Origin: JBQLZQ01 sp052168355
GTDB lineage: Bacteria > Pseudomonadota > Alphaproteobacteria > DSM-16000 > Inquilinaceae
Length of the DNA: 44,118 bases
Reading direction: 5' to 3'
Assembly: GCA_052168355.1 (NCBI GenBank)
Contig: JBQLZQ010000071.1
Location: 1 to 44,118, forward strand
Below are positions 1 through 7,325 of the stretch, in pieces (within the stretch, counting starts at the first letter, position 1; every line of letters starts with the position of its first letter). The notes beneath the pieces were generated by a model that was not told the origin of the DNA, searched no databases, and saw only the letters and a list, made by a program, of their open reading frames with translations. A program made the position numbers and the translations under genes.

Positions 1-32
1 TCAGCCAGTCCATGCTGCGGATCCTGCAGTAA
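1..32 (+). CDS. 3' end of an upstream gene, possibly flagellin
   Basis: Only the last nine codons and a TAA stop are in the window. In the frame ending at the stop they read SQSMLRILQ. Flagellin C-termini often end in a similar short Gln/Ser/Leu-rich helix, and the position just before a FlaG-like gene, fliD and fliS fits a flagellin gene. A strong terminator follows at once, as expected for a highly expressed monocistronic gene. The fragment is too short to be sure; another protein is possible. Confidence 0.45.
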   Translation, partial: SQSMLRILQ

Positions 33-46
33 GGACCATCGGGTCC

Positions 47-83
47 GGGGATGGGGCCATCCGGCCCCATCCCCACCCTTTTT
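47..83 (+). terminator. Rho-independent terminator after the upstream gene
   Basis: A perfect 12-bp stem (GGGGATGGGGCC pairing with GGCCCCATCCCC) closes a 4-nt loop, ATCC. A short ACCC spacer and a run of five T follow. A smaller hairpin (GGACC-ATCG-GGTCC) lies just before it at 33-46. The layout is that of a classic intrinsic terminator on the plus strand, separating the upstream gene from the FlaG-like gene. Confidence 0.85.
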
Positions 84-127
84 CCCCGGCCCATTGCGGT
101 CGCGGGATGAGGAAAAGGTGAACGGAG

Positions 128-475
128 ATGACCGACCTTTCGATCCATACCCAGCCCGCCAGCGCCGAAGCCGGCGTCGGGCACGCCCGGCTCGGCGAAC
201 CCGCCTTACCGGTCGCCGTCGCCCCAGTTGCGGCCGCCCCGCTTACCAGCACCGAATACACCGCGCCGGCCATCCGCCAGCCCTATGTGCCGCCCGCGGC
301 GGCGACCGGGCTCAGCGCCTACAACGACCTGGAGTCGGGCAAACTCGTGGTCCAGGTCTTCGACAAGACCCACGGCTACGTCATGACCGAGTATCCCTCC
401 GCCTACGCTTTGGAACCCTACCCGAGCCCATGGTCGAAGACCCCGGTCACGGGCCAAGTGTCGGTCGATACGTAG
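128..475 (+). CDS. flaG: FlaG-like small flagellar protein
   Basis: A 115-residue protein. The first ~60 residues are Ala/Pro-rich and probably disordered. The second half holds the FlaG-like core, around residues 62-90 (LESGKLVVQVFDKTHGYVM), which resembles the beta-hairpin of FlaG proteins in which a conserved lysine/valine strand is followed by a D-K-x-T-G turn. FlaG proteins affect filament length and are commonly encoded between flagellin and fliD, as here. The ATG at 128 follows a purine-rich stretch (GAGGAAAAGG) about 10 nt upstream. The FlaG assignment is by motif and context; the N-terminal half has no recognisable domain. Confidence 0.6.
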   Translation: MTDLSIHTQPASAEAGVGHARLGEPALPVAVAPVAAAPLTSTEYTAPAIRQPYVPPAAATGLSAYNDLESGKLVVQVFDKTHGYVMTEYPSAYALEPYPSPWSKTPVTGQVSVDT

Positions 476-501
476 TGGTCTGACTCAGACTTTGGATGCC
501 T

Positions 502-545
502 ATGGGATTGCCTTTCAGGCTTCCGCGCCAGGAAGACAATCCCAT
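502..545 (+). other. Long imperfect hairpin upstream of fliD
   Basis: ATGGGATTG at 502-510 pairs perfectly with CAATCCCAT at 537-545. Inside, after one mismatch, five more pairs form (one a G-U wobble), and after another mismatch GGC pairs with GCC around a 6-nt loop. No T-run follows on the plus strand, so it is not a standard terminator. It lies between the FlaG-like gene and fliD and may be a processing, attenuation or operator site. Confidence 0.5.
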
Positions 546-647
546 GGACGCCCGAAATTCGCGTTAGACACCTAGATATCGAACCTTTTCCCGCTTAACG
601 GTTTCGCAGCCTTTTGAAGCTAGGGTGAAGGACTACAGGAGGCTGAA

Positions 648-2366
648 ATGGTTGATGGATTAAAGGGGACGGTGTCGTTTGTGAATGGCTCGCCCATTCT
701 GACGGGCTCGTTTTCCGGGCTCGATACCCGTTCCATCATCGAAGCCTCGCTGCAGCTCAAGCGCATCCCGGCCGACCGGCTTGAGTCGCGGATCGAGCAG
801 AACGACCTGAAGATCGAGGCGTTCAAAGAGTTCAACGGCCTGATGGAAGCGCTGCGCCTCGCCGCCGATGGCTTGCGCAACCCGCCGGGCATTTCGGGTT
901 CTCTGAACAACACCTTTGAGCAGAAGGCCGCCTTTCTTACATCGGACAGCGCCACCCCCGGCACGGATATCATGGGGATCACGGCCAGCACGTCCGCGCA
1001 GACCGGCACCTATACCGTCGAGGTCGATCAGCTTGCCAAGGCGCACAAGGTCAGCGGCGGCACCGTAGCCGACCCGGCGGCCGCCATGGGCGTGGCCGAA
1101 AATCTGACGGTGGGCGTCGCCGGCGGCGCCACGGCCGCCATTGCCGTGACCACCGACATGTCCATGAACGACATCGCCACCGCGATCAACGCCCAGCAGG
1201 CGACCACCGGCGTGCGCGCCTCGGTGATCCAGATCGCCGGCGGCGATCATCGCATGGTGTTGACGGCGACCGACACCAACAAGGCGTTCGCCATCAGCGG
1301 CGATGCCGGTGGCGCCACCTTGACGGCCCTCGGCCTGTCCACCGACAACGGCGCCACGTACACGACCACGCTGCAGGCGGCGCAACCGGCGCGGATCGTG
1401 GTCGACGGCATCGCCACCCCGATCGAGCGCGACACCAACGAATTCTCCGACGTGATCGCCGGCGTGACCTTCGACCTCTACAAGGCCGAGCCGGGGACCA
1501 CCGTGACGGTGGAAATCGAGGCCAATCTGGGCGCGGTCCGGGATCAGATCTCCGGTTTCGTCGACGCCTACAACGAGGTGCGTGCGTTCATCGTCGCCCA
1601 ACAGGCGACCGGTCCGGACGGCCAGCCCGCCGAGGGGTCGCTTTTGTATGGCGACAGTACCATGCGGACCGTCGCTCAGCGCCTGGGCACCGAACTGGCC
1701 AGCCTGGTCGGCAATCTTCCGGCCAACGCCTTGTCGACCCTGCGCGATGTCGGAGTTTCGTTGGACGAGAACAACTTCCTGACCGTCGATCAGGCCAAGT
1801 TGGATGGCGCCCTGGTGGACAAGCTGGACGAGGTTCGGGGGCTGTTCGAATTCAGCTTCAGCTCCGACAGCACCAAGCTGGCGATGATCGCCCGCAGTTC
1901 CACCGTGGATGTCGGCGACTTCACCCTCGAGATCGCCGGCACCGACGCTTCGGGCAACATCACCGGTGTTAACGTGCCCGGATACGGCGCGGTGTTCGAC
2001 ATTTCCGGTACCACCTTGACGGGCAAGGCGGGAACAGCCTTTGAAGGTTTGACCTTGGCCTATGTCGGCGATCCCAGCGAGGGTGCCACGAGCATCAGTG
2101 TATCGAGTTCAACGGGCATCGCCGAACGGCTGTATCAGACCGTGGATGCCTACGCCAAGCCGAACAGCGGCGTCATCGCCGAGGAAATCGCCCGGTTGAC
2201 CGAGGCGAACACGCGACACACGACGCAGATCAATCGGATTGACGAAAGCCTGGTGCTCTACCAGGAGGCGCTGATCCGCAAATACCAGGTGATGGAGCAG
2301 GCCATCGCGCAGGCCCAGGCCATCGGCGATCAGTTGAGTGCTGCGCTTGGCCGCGACGACAACTAG
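648..2366 (+). CDS. fliD: Flagellar filament cap FliD (HAP2)
   Basis: A 572-residue FliD, the cap protein that sits on the growing filament tip and folds flagellin into place. The N-terminal D0/D1 part contains the FliD signature (FSGLDTRSIIEASLQLKRIP, about residues 23-42), and the end carries a coiled-coil pair (IDESLVLYQEALIRKYQVMEQA) typical of the FliD C-terminal domain. The central region is rich in Gly, Ala and Thr, as in the variable exposed domains. The start at 648 is backed by a strong Shine-Dalgarno AGGAGG. The gene is followed 32 bp later by fliS, its usual partner. Confidence 0.95.
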   Translation: MVDGLKGTVSFVNGSPILTGSFSGLDTRSIIEASLQLKRIPADRLESRIEQNDLKIEAFKEFNGLMEALRLAADGLRNPPGISGSLNNTFEQKAAFLTSDSATPGTDIMGITASTSAQTGTYTVEVDQLAKAHKVSGGTVADPAAAMGVAENLTVGVAGGATAAIAVTTDMSMNDIATAINAQQATTGVRASVIQIAGGDHRMVLTATDTNKAFAISGDAGGATLTALGLSTDNGATYTTTLQAAQPARIVVDGIATPIERDTNEFSDVIAGVTFDLYKAEPGTTVTVEIEANLGAVRDQISGFVDAYNEVRAFIVAQQATGPDGQPAEGSLLYGDSTMRTVAQRLGTELASLVGNLPANALSTLRDVGVSLDENNFLTVDQAKLDGALVDKLDEVRGLFEFSFSSDSTKLAMIARSSTVDVGDFTLEIAGTDASGNITGVNVPGYGAVFDISGTTLTGKAGTAFEGLTLAYVGDPSEGATSISVSSSTGIAERLYQTVDAYAKPNSGVIAEEIARLTEANTRHTTQINRIDESLVLYQEALIRKYQVMEQAIAQAQAIGDQLSAALGRDDN

Positions 2367-2398
2367 AGATCCTGGACCCGGAATCGGAAAGAGCAGGC

Positions 2399-2899
2399 AT
2401 GAGCTATACCGCCAACGGCTATTCGGCCTATTCGCAGGCCTCCAAGATCATCTCGCCGGTGCGTGCCGTGGTAATGCTTTATGACGGCATGATCGCGGCG
2501 GTCGGCGCCGCCCGGACCGCGATCGAGGAAGGCCGGATCGAGGACCGCTTCAATCACACGAAGAAGGCGTTCCAGATCTTGCTGGGCCTTCAAGCCAGCC
2601 TGGATTTCGAGAAGGGTGGGGACATCTCACCGATGCTCGACGGGTTCTATACGACCATCTTCAACAAGCTTCAGCTCGTCAACACGCGGAATTCCATCGA
2701 GATCTGCGACGATGTGCTGAACGGCCTGACCACCATGCGTCAGTCTTGGCAAAACGTTGCCGATCAGATCGAAAGCGGCCGGGCCGAACCCGCTCCCGCC
2801 GCCGCGGCGAACACCGACGCCAAGCCAGGCAACCAGCCCGCCAAGGCCGGCACGCCCGCCACGTCCGCAGCGCCGTCGGCCTTGGGGCTCTCCGTCTGA
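2399..2899 (+). CDS. fliS: Flagellin export chaperone FliS
   Basis: A 166-residue FliS, the cytoplasmic chaperone that binds the C-terminus of flagellin and delivers it to the export gate. Typical features: N-terminal NGYSAYSQASKIISPVRAVV, then MLYDGMIAAVGAARTAIEEG and the helix FNHTKKAFQILLGLQASLDF. The core is about 125 residues; the remaining ~40 are an Ala/Pro/Lys-rich tail that usual FliS proteins lack. It follows fliD closely and should be co-transcribed with it. FliW, also in this window, is the other known flagellin-binding factor. Confidence 0.95.
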   Translation: MSYTANGYSAYSQASKIISPVRAVVMLYDGMIAAVGAARTAIEEGRIEDRFNHTKKAFQILLGLQASLDFEKGGDISPMLDGFYTTIFNKLQLVNTRNSIEICDDVLNGLTTMRQSWQNVADQIESGRAEPAPAAAANTDAKPGNQPAKAGTPATSAAPSALGLSV

Positions 2900-3019
2900 A
2901 CTCCATCACGAGCGGACTGTAGGATGGTCCCTCAGGCCCGATGGGCCGATGCGGACGGCGCCGCCGGTGTCGGGCGCCGAGCCGTCAGCGGGTCGTTATC
3001 GACGATCAGGAAGACGTGG

Positions 3020-3048
3020 ACGCAAGGGGTAGTGGGTCAGTTTGAAAT
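3020..3048 (+). repeat. Left transposon end: target duplication plus terminal inverted repeat
   Basis: The 8-bp target duplication ACGCAAGG (3020-3027) is followed by the 21-bp left terminal repeat (3028-3048, beginning GGTAGTGGGTCAG). The same 21 bp, inverted and without mismatch, lie at 5945-5965, followed by a second ACGCAAGG. The stop codon and last few codons of the transposase lie inside this repeat. Confidence 0.95.
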
Positions 3049-3927
3049 CTGAGCCCGCTTTTTGTACGGGCCGCGCTTGACCGGCGTTTCTGCTTCCTTC
3101 GCTTCAATCAGTGCCACGATATCATCAATCTCCCAACGGCGATCTGTGACGCCTGCCGCCATGGCGGGGGTCATCCTGAGTGATGCATGGATGCGAACGA
3201 AATTGTAGTACATGAAGTGGAGCGCGATCGCGTAAGCGTGGTTTTCGATCTTTTTTGAGAAGGCGTTGGTCAGGCGGGTGAAGCGGCGTATATGCATACG
3301 CATGGTCAGATTTCGACGCTCCACATAGGACGTGCTGACATGTTTGATATCAGGATCGCCCTCGACGCGGGTTTTCTTGATGCCAGTGCATTCTGCCGGT
3401 GAATAGCGGCCTTTGACGGCTTCCGGTGCGGCGCCGTAAATCTTGACAAGTTGCGCATAGTCCACATCGCAACCAAATGCGTCCTCGACGGCTTCCAGAT
3501 ACGCCCTGTGACCGTCCGTGGTCATCTGGACGCGATTGGCGAGACGCTTCGCTATATCATCCATGAAGGCCATTGCGTATTCGCTGTCACGCCCACCCAC
3601 GAGATAGGCCACGATCAGCTTGCTGTCGGCGTCGAGCGCCGTCCATGTCCAAGTATCGCCAGCGTGATCCGGTGCCGACTCGGCGGATGCGATATTCTTC
3701 TGCTTCGCGTAAGTGAATGACCAGATTTCATCGCATTGGATGAGTGCCGATTTTACATTGCGAACATGCTCGTCATGGTATTCAGCACACGCCCTTCCAG
3801 CATCGACAAGCAGTTTGGAGATCGTGTTTTTGCTAGCGCCCATGACGTGGGAAATCGCGCGGATGGATTGACCCTCACAAAGCATGTGAAGGATGTGACA
3901 GCGGTCTCTCGCGTTGAGCCTGTTCAT
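3037..3927 (-). CDS. IS1-like DDE transposase
   Basis: A 296-residue transposase that would cut and join the element's ends. An N-terminal helix-turn-helix (about residues 20-41, SIRAISHVMGASKNTISKLL) precedes a catalytic domain with likely DDE residues D66 (QCDEIWSF), D138 (TTDGHRAY) and E203 (YVERRNLTMRMHIRRF). The sequence is full-length and uninterrupted. The ATG at 3927 was chosen because the upstream extension does not look like the family's start. The stop codon TGA lies within the left terminal repeat. It is divergent from the HTH/protease passenger gene, with about 110 bp between their starts. Confidence 0.9.
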   Translation of the reverse strand: MNRLNARDRCHILHMLCEGQSIRAISHVMGASKNTISKLLVDAGRACAEYHDEHVRNVKSALIQCDEIWSFTYAKQKNIASAESAPDHAGDTWTWTALDADSKLIVAYLVGGRDSEYAMAFMDDIAKRLANRVQMTTDGHRAYLEAVEDAFGCDVDYAQLVKIYGAAPEAVKGRYSPAECTGIKKTRVEGDPDIKHVSTSYVERRNLTMRMHIRRFTRLTNAFSKKIENHAYAIALHFMYYNFVRIHASLRMTPAMAAGVTDRRWEIDDIVALIEAKEAETPVKRGPYKKRAQISN

Positions 3928-4036
3928 GCCTGACAAATGGAGGCTATTACGCCTCAAGTCAAGCATTAAGGTCAGTTTGCAAAATCTTAAAATTTCGCTT
4001 TTACGCCAATTCAACCTGTGTTAGAGAGGTGAAGCG

Positions 4037-5176
4037 ATGATTACCGTCCAAAATTACAAAACCCCAGGCCAATTGATTGAAGCCCTTCTGGATGAACGGG
4101 GCTGGACCAAGCGCACACTCGCGGTTGTCTTGGACATTGACGAGTCCAAGGTGAACCGCTTGACCACAAATCGACAGCCAATCACGGCTTCGATGGCAGT
4201 TTTGCTGGAGGAAGTCTTTGAGATTCCGGCGGAGCGGTTCCTTGCGCTCCAGCACGAGTACGATTTGGCGGTAGCCCGGATCGAATCGCGCCCCGATCCT
4301 GAAAGAAGTACGCGCGCGGCCATTTATGGCGACCTTCCGATTGCCGAAATGATCAAGCGGGGATGGATCGAAGCTGAAAACATCAAGGACAGGGAAGCTG
4401 TTGAGAGGTCGCTACAGCGCTTTTTCGGTGTAAACGATCTTCGAAATATTGAGTTTTTACCTCATGCGGCAAAACGCACCGAAGTAAGTGAAATAGCGAC
4501 GCCGACTCAGCTGGCATGGATATATCGGGTGCGACAGATAGCTTCCGAAATGCTTGTAGCGCCATTCTCTGACCGATCATTGGATCTGGCGATCAAGAAA
4601 TTTAGCGATCTACTTCGCTCTGCGGAAGAAGCTCGCCACGTACCTCGGATCATGGCAGAAGCTGGAATACGCTTTCTGATCGTCGAGACGTTACCGGGCG
4701 CGAAAATTGATGGCGTTTGTTTTTGGCTGGATGACAAGTCACCGGTAATAGCCCTCACCAATCGTTTCGACCGCATCGATAATTTCTGGTTCGTTCTTCG
4801 CCACGAAATTGAGCACGTGAAGCGCAAGCACGGCCTAAACCGTGTCATGCTGGACGTGGACCTTACGGGGCAGAAAGCAAGTCAATCCGATCTGATCTCG
4901 GAGGAAGAGCGCGACGCAAATGAGGCTGCTGCAGAGTTTTGCATTCCGAAAATGATGATGGACGCATTTATTCGAAAGAAGGCACCATTTTTTGCCGAAC
5001 GCGATCTGAGAGGCTTTGCAAAGACGATACAGGTCCACCCCGGATTGGTTGCCGGGCAGTTGCAATTCCGCACTGACGACTATCGCCGTTTTCGAAATCA
5101 CCTTGTTCCAATTCGTTCAATCGTGGCTCCCAACGCGGTTGTAGACGGTTGGGGCGATGTCTACCCAACGGAGTAG
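4037..5176 (+). CDS. HigA-like HTH protein fused to ImmA/IrrE-type metallopeptidase
   Basis: A 379-residue two-domain protein. Residues ~8-75 form a HigA/XRE-type helix-turn-helix (PGQLIEALLDERGWTKRTLA). Residues ~200-310 are an ImmA/IrrE-type zinc peptidase with HEIEH at 256-260 and a downstream ERDANEAAAEF helix (about 291-301) that can supply the third zinc ligand. Family members bind DNA and cleave repressors or antitoxin partners, often in phage or conjugative elements. Here the gene is transposon cargo, transcribed with the next gene, whose start is only 4 nt after this stop. A GTGAAGCG stretch upstream may serve as ribosome site. Its target is unknown. Confidence 0.85.
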   Translation: MITVQNYKTPGQLIEALLDERGWTKRTLAVVLDIDESKVNRLTTNRQPITASMAVLLEEVFEIPAERFLALQHEYDLAVARIESRPDPERSTRAAIYGDLPIAEMIKRGWIEAENIKDREAVERSLQRFFGVNDLRNIEFLPHAAKRTEVSEIATPTQLAWIYRVRQIASEMLVAPFSDRSLDLAIKKFSDLLRSAEEARHVPRIMAEAGIRFLIVETLPGAKIDGVCFWLDDKSPVIALTNRFDRIDNFWFVLRHEIEHVKRKHGLNRVMLDVDLTGQKASQSDLISEEERDANEAAAEFCIPKMMMDAFIRKKAPFFAERDLRGFAKTIQVHPGLVAGQLQFRTDDYRRFRNHLVPIRSIVAPNAVVDGWGDVYPTE

Positions 5177-5180
5177 CGAA

Positions 5181-5660
5181 ATGAGCAAAACTGGTGAAAT
5201 GCAACGATTGATCCGGTACTATCGCGACGAGACCGGAGAAGAAGCAATTGATATGAAAAAGGTTGCCAAATGGGCAGCCTCAAAGGGGTGGCCGCTTCCC
5301 CGGCCCGCTGATCCTATCGAGATGCTTGCGAAAGAGTTTTCTCAGGCCGCTCGACAGGAAACCAAGACGGATAAGGTCACAGGGCGCGCTTATCGTGTGA
5401 ACCATAGTTTTTCGGTTACTCACGGCGGACAGCAGCTTCACCTATGGATCGATATTGACTCCGCCTCGCACGGCCCGATGTTGAAATCAGTCACCAGCCG
5501 CCGAGAGCAGATGGTCGGTGACGGGTTGCAATTGCTCAATGACGTTGAGCATTGGAACCGCATCAATCCTGACGGAAAACAAATCGAATTGGACTTGGAC
5601 CTCACCCTCGATGTCGAGTGGCGGCGTAATGGCGAGGAAGATGACGACAAAAGCGCTTAG
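5181..5660 (+). CDS. Conserved protein of unknown function, transposon cargo
   Basis: A 159-residue soluble protein with no recognised domain. It begins MSKTGEMQRLIRYYRDETGE and contains a central aromatic segment (GGQQLHLWIDIDSASHGPML) and an acidic C-terminus rich in Asp and Glu. The start at 5181 was preferred over an upstream in-frame ATG at 5157 because ACGGAG sits at good spacing and the longer form would overlap the preceding gene. It is the second gene of the pair with the HTH/peptidase protein, so a functional link (substrate, toxin or partner) is likely but unproven. I recall similar proteins beside HTH/ImmA genes in other bacteria, without a known function. Confidence 0.75.
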   Translation: MSKTGEMQRLIRYYRDETGEEAIDMKKVAKWAASKGWPLPRPADPIEMLAKEFSQAARQETKTDKVTGRAYRVNHSFSVTHGGQQLHLWIDIDSASHGPMLKSVTSRREQMVGDGLQLLNDVEHWNRINPDGKQIELDLDLTLDVEWRRNGEEDDDKSA

Positions 5661-5878
5661 TCGGACTTTTTCCAGCGCGCTGTAGCTGCTTGGCGGGCGA
5701 TGTCGGCGCGCTGTTCCGGCGTGAGCGCTTTCGCCCGAGCCTTGCCGCCAGATAGTCCACCTTTACGGGCACGTTTCACCGTTGCAGATTCTTCCGGTGC
5801 GCCCTCTGTAGCAATATCCACGATTGCCTTCGCCAACTGGTTCGGGTCGCGGGGGTGTTTGGGCTTCCAATCTGTCAT
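5657..5878 (-). CDS. Small basic KGG-motif protein
   Basis: A 73-residue, very basic protein. Its C-terminal half carries RKGGLSGGKARAKALTPEQR followed by an ARQAATARW helix, a pattern seen in small proteins spread widely in alphaproteobacteria and often close to mobile DNA. The lysine/arginine-rich GG repeats suggest nucleic-acid binding, but no activity is established. It converges on the preceding cargo gene and overlaps its 3' end by 4 bp. The right terminal repeat lies about 66 bp upstream of its start. Confidence 0.65.
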   Translation of the reverse strand: MTDWKPKHPRDPNQLAKAIVDIATEGAPEESATVKRARKGGLSGGKARAKALTPEQRADIARQAATARWKKSD

Positions 5879-5944
5879 GCCATCTATATGGGGTCAGGGG
5901 TCCGGCGTTGTAAAGAAGACGTCAAAAGCGCTTAACGCCGATAA

Positions 5945-5973
5945 ATTTCAAACTGACCCACTACCACGCAAGG
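5945..5973 (+). repeat. Right transposon end: terminal inverted repeat plus target duplication
   Basis: The right 21-bp terminal repeat (5945-5965, ending CTGACCCACTACC) is followed by ACGCAAGG (5966-5973), the second copy of the 8-bp target duplication. On the minus strand, the repeat's outer bases GGTAG supply the final codon's last bases and the TAG stop for the aminotransferase gene. Confidence 0.95.
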
Positions 5974-7139
5974 GTCTTTCCGACCTTCTGTGCGCGGGGT
6001 GCGGGCCGTTTGGCCGTGCCGCCCGTGACGGTGGCCAACGCCCGCACCACCCGCTCGACCTGATCCAGGGTCATATGGGCGAAGAACGGCAGACCGATCA
6101 CGCTGTCGGCCAGCGCCTCGGTGACCGGCAGGGGCACGCGGGGGCAGTCGGCAAAGGCGGGAGACCGATGGCAGCCCTCGCCCCACCAGCGGCGCGTCTC
6201 GACACCATGTTCGGCCAGCGCGGAGGCCAGGGTCGGCGCCGGCTGGCCGGACACACGGACGTTGAACGTAGCTGAAAGCCAACCGTCGTCGCGGCCCGGC
6301 TGAGGTTCTATCCAGGGCAGGTCGGCGAGGTGCTGGCGATAGAACTCATGAACCCGGCCGAACCGGTGCCGCAGATCCGCCCAGCCATCGAGACCGGCCA
6401 GACCGACCGCAGCGGTGTATTCGCTGATCTTGGCGTTGGTGCCGGCGCAGACGGGCCGGCGGGCGGCATCGCCCGAACACCCGTCCAGAGGAAACCCGAA
6501 GCTGGAGAGCTGACGCACGCGGTGAACCAGATCCGTATCGGTGGACAGCACCAGCCCGCCTTCGCCGACGCCGAAGATCTTGGTCGCGTGCAGGCTGATC
6601 ATGGTCGGGGTCCGGCCGATCCGGGCCCCATCATAGGCGGCTGCGCCGTCGATCACGCAGGCGACGCCGGTTTTTTCGGTAAAGACGTCCCAACCCGCCA
6701 CGTCGACCGGCCGGCCGAAGACCGACACCGGCACGACGGCCGCGACGGGCCCGGGTGCAAGGCGCAGCAGGTCGGCGGCCGCCCCCGGCTCCAGCGCCCA
6801 GCTGGCGGGATCGACATCGACGAACCAAGGGGTCAGGCCGGCGGCGATGACGGCTCCGGGGGTTCCCGGGAACGTATAGGCCGGTACCATGCACAGGGAG
6901 GCCGGCGCCAGGTCGAGGGCGCGCAGGGCCAGGGTCAGGCCAAGAGAGCCATTGCCCAGCGTCACCACATGGTTGGGTTCTATCGCGAAGCGGGCGGCCA
7001 TCGCCGCTTCGAACGACCGGGTCAGAGGGCCGAAGTTGGAATAGGTCTGGTTGTCGTCGATCTGCCCGATATAGGGCGCCAGGGCGGCTAGCCCCGGCAG
7101 CTTCGGGCGCATGACGGGAATGGGGGCCGGCTTGGACAT
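5961..7139 (-). CDS. DegT/DnrJ/EryC1/StrS-type aminotransferase, 3' end altered by transposon
   Basis: A 392-residue PLP enzyme of the sugar-aminotransferase class, which adds an amino group to keto nucleotide sugars. The family's Gly-rich segment (VVTLGNGSLGLTLALRAL), the loop MVPAYTFPGTPGAV and the PLP lysine motif SLHATKIFGVGEGG are present. The ATG at 7139 (MSKPAPIPVMRPKLP) has CGGAAG upstream; a longer reading to 7244 lacks support. The transposon cut the last codons: rejoining the flanks predicts an original end ASTSS, now AW. The catalytic core is untouched, so it is probably active. With the adjacent glycosyltransferase it suggests a pathway for an amino sugar on flagellin. Confidence 0.87.
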   Translation of the reverse strand: MSKPAPIPVMRPKLPGLAALAPYIGQIDDNQTYSNFGPLTRSFEAAMAARFAIEPNHVVTLGNGSLGLTLALRALDLAPASLCMVPAYTFPGTPGAVIAAGLTPWFVDVDPASWALEPGAAADLLRLAPGPVAAVVPVSVFGRPVDVAGWDVFTEKTGVACVIDGAAAYDGARIGRTPTMISLHATKIFGVGEGGLVLSTDTDLVHRVRQLSSFGFPLDGCSGDAARRPVCAGTNAKISEYTAAVGLAGLDGWADLRHRFGRVHEFYRQHLADLPWIEPQPGRDDGWLSATFNVRVSGQPAPTLASALAEHGVETRRWWGEGCHRSPAFADCPRVPLPVTEALADSVIGLPFFAHMTLDQVERVVRALATVTGGTAKRPAPRAQKVGKTLAW

Positions 7140-7221
7140 CGAGCTTCCGAGGCATTCAAAAGTGTGAACGCCTAAGAATAATCCGAAGTAATTAACGAAG
7201 TAATATTGCTGGGTGCTATCA

Positions 7222-7229
7222 ATGGTTAA
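7222..7229 (-). promoter_or_regulatory. Possible CtrA half site upstream of the aminotransferase
   Basis: TTAACCAT on the minus strand matches the CtrA half-site known from Caulobacter. It lies in an AT-rich stretch about 85 bp upstream of the aminotransferase start, between that gene and the glycosyltransferase. No second half at the usual spacing is visible. Confidence 0.3.
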
Positions 7230-7325
7230 TGCACCATTCCACAAATCGTGTCGGTGTTCATAAAGGCGATACCCGGGGACGGGTTGCCGCGACCTTTGAT
7301 CGCAAGCGTCCGGCGCGCCGGCCGA

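Larger units (their letters stand above)
3028..5965. mobile_element. Complete IS1-like transposon with passenger genes
   Basis: A 2,938-bp element bounded by perfect 21-bp inverted repeats and an 8-bp direct repeat (ACGCAAGG) outside. It holds one DDE transposase on the minus strand and three other genes. The transposase looks like proteins commonly labelled IS1 family. An 8-bp duplication and passenger genes are also features of the IS1595 group, so the exact family is open. Its base composition is visibly less GC-rich than the flagellar genes around it, which points to recent arrival. Perfect ends and an intact transposase suggest that it may still be active. Confidence 0.92.

Noticed and set aside
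2935..2947. GGCCC-GAT-GGGCC hairpin after fliS
   Set aside because: Only 5 bp, with no T-run on either side; too weak to call a terminator.
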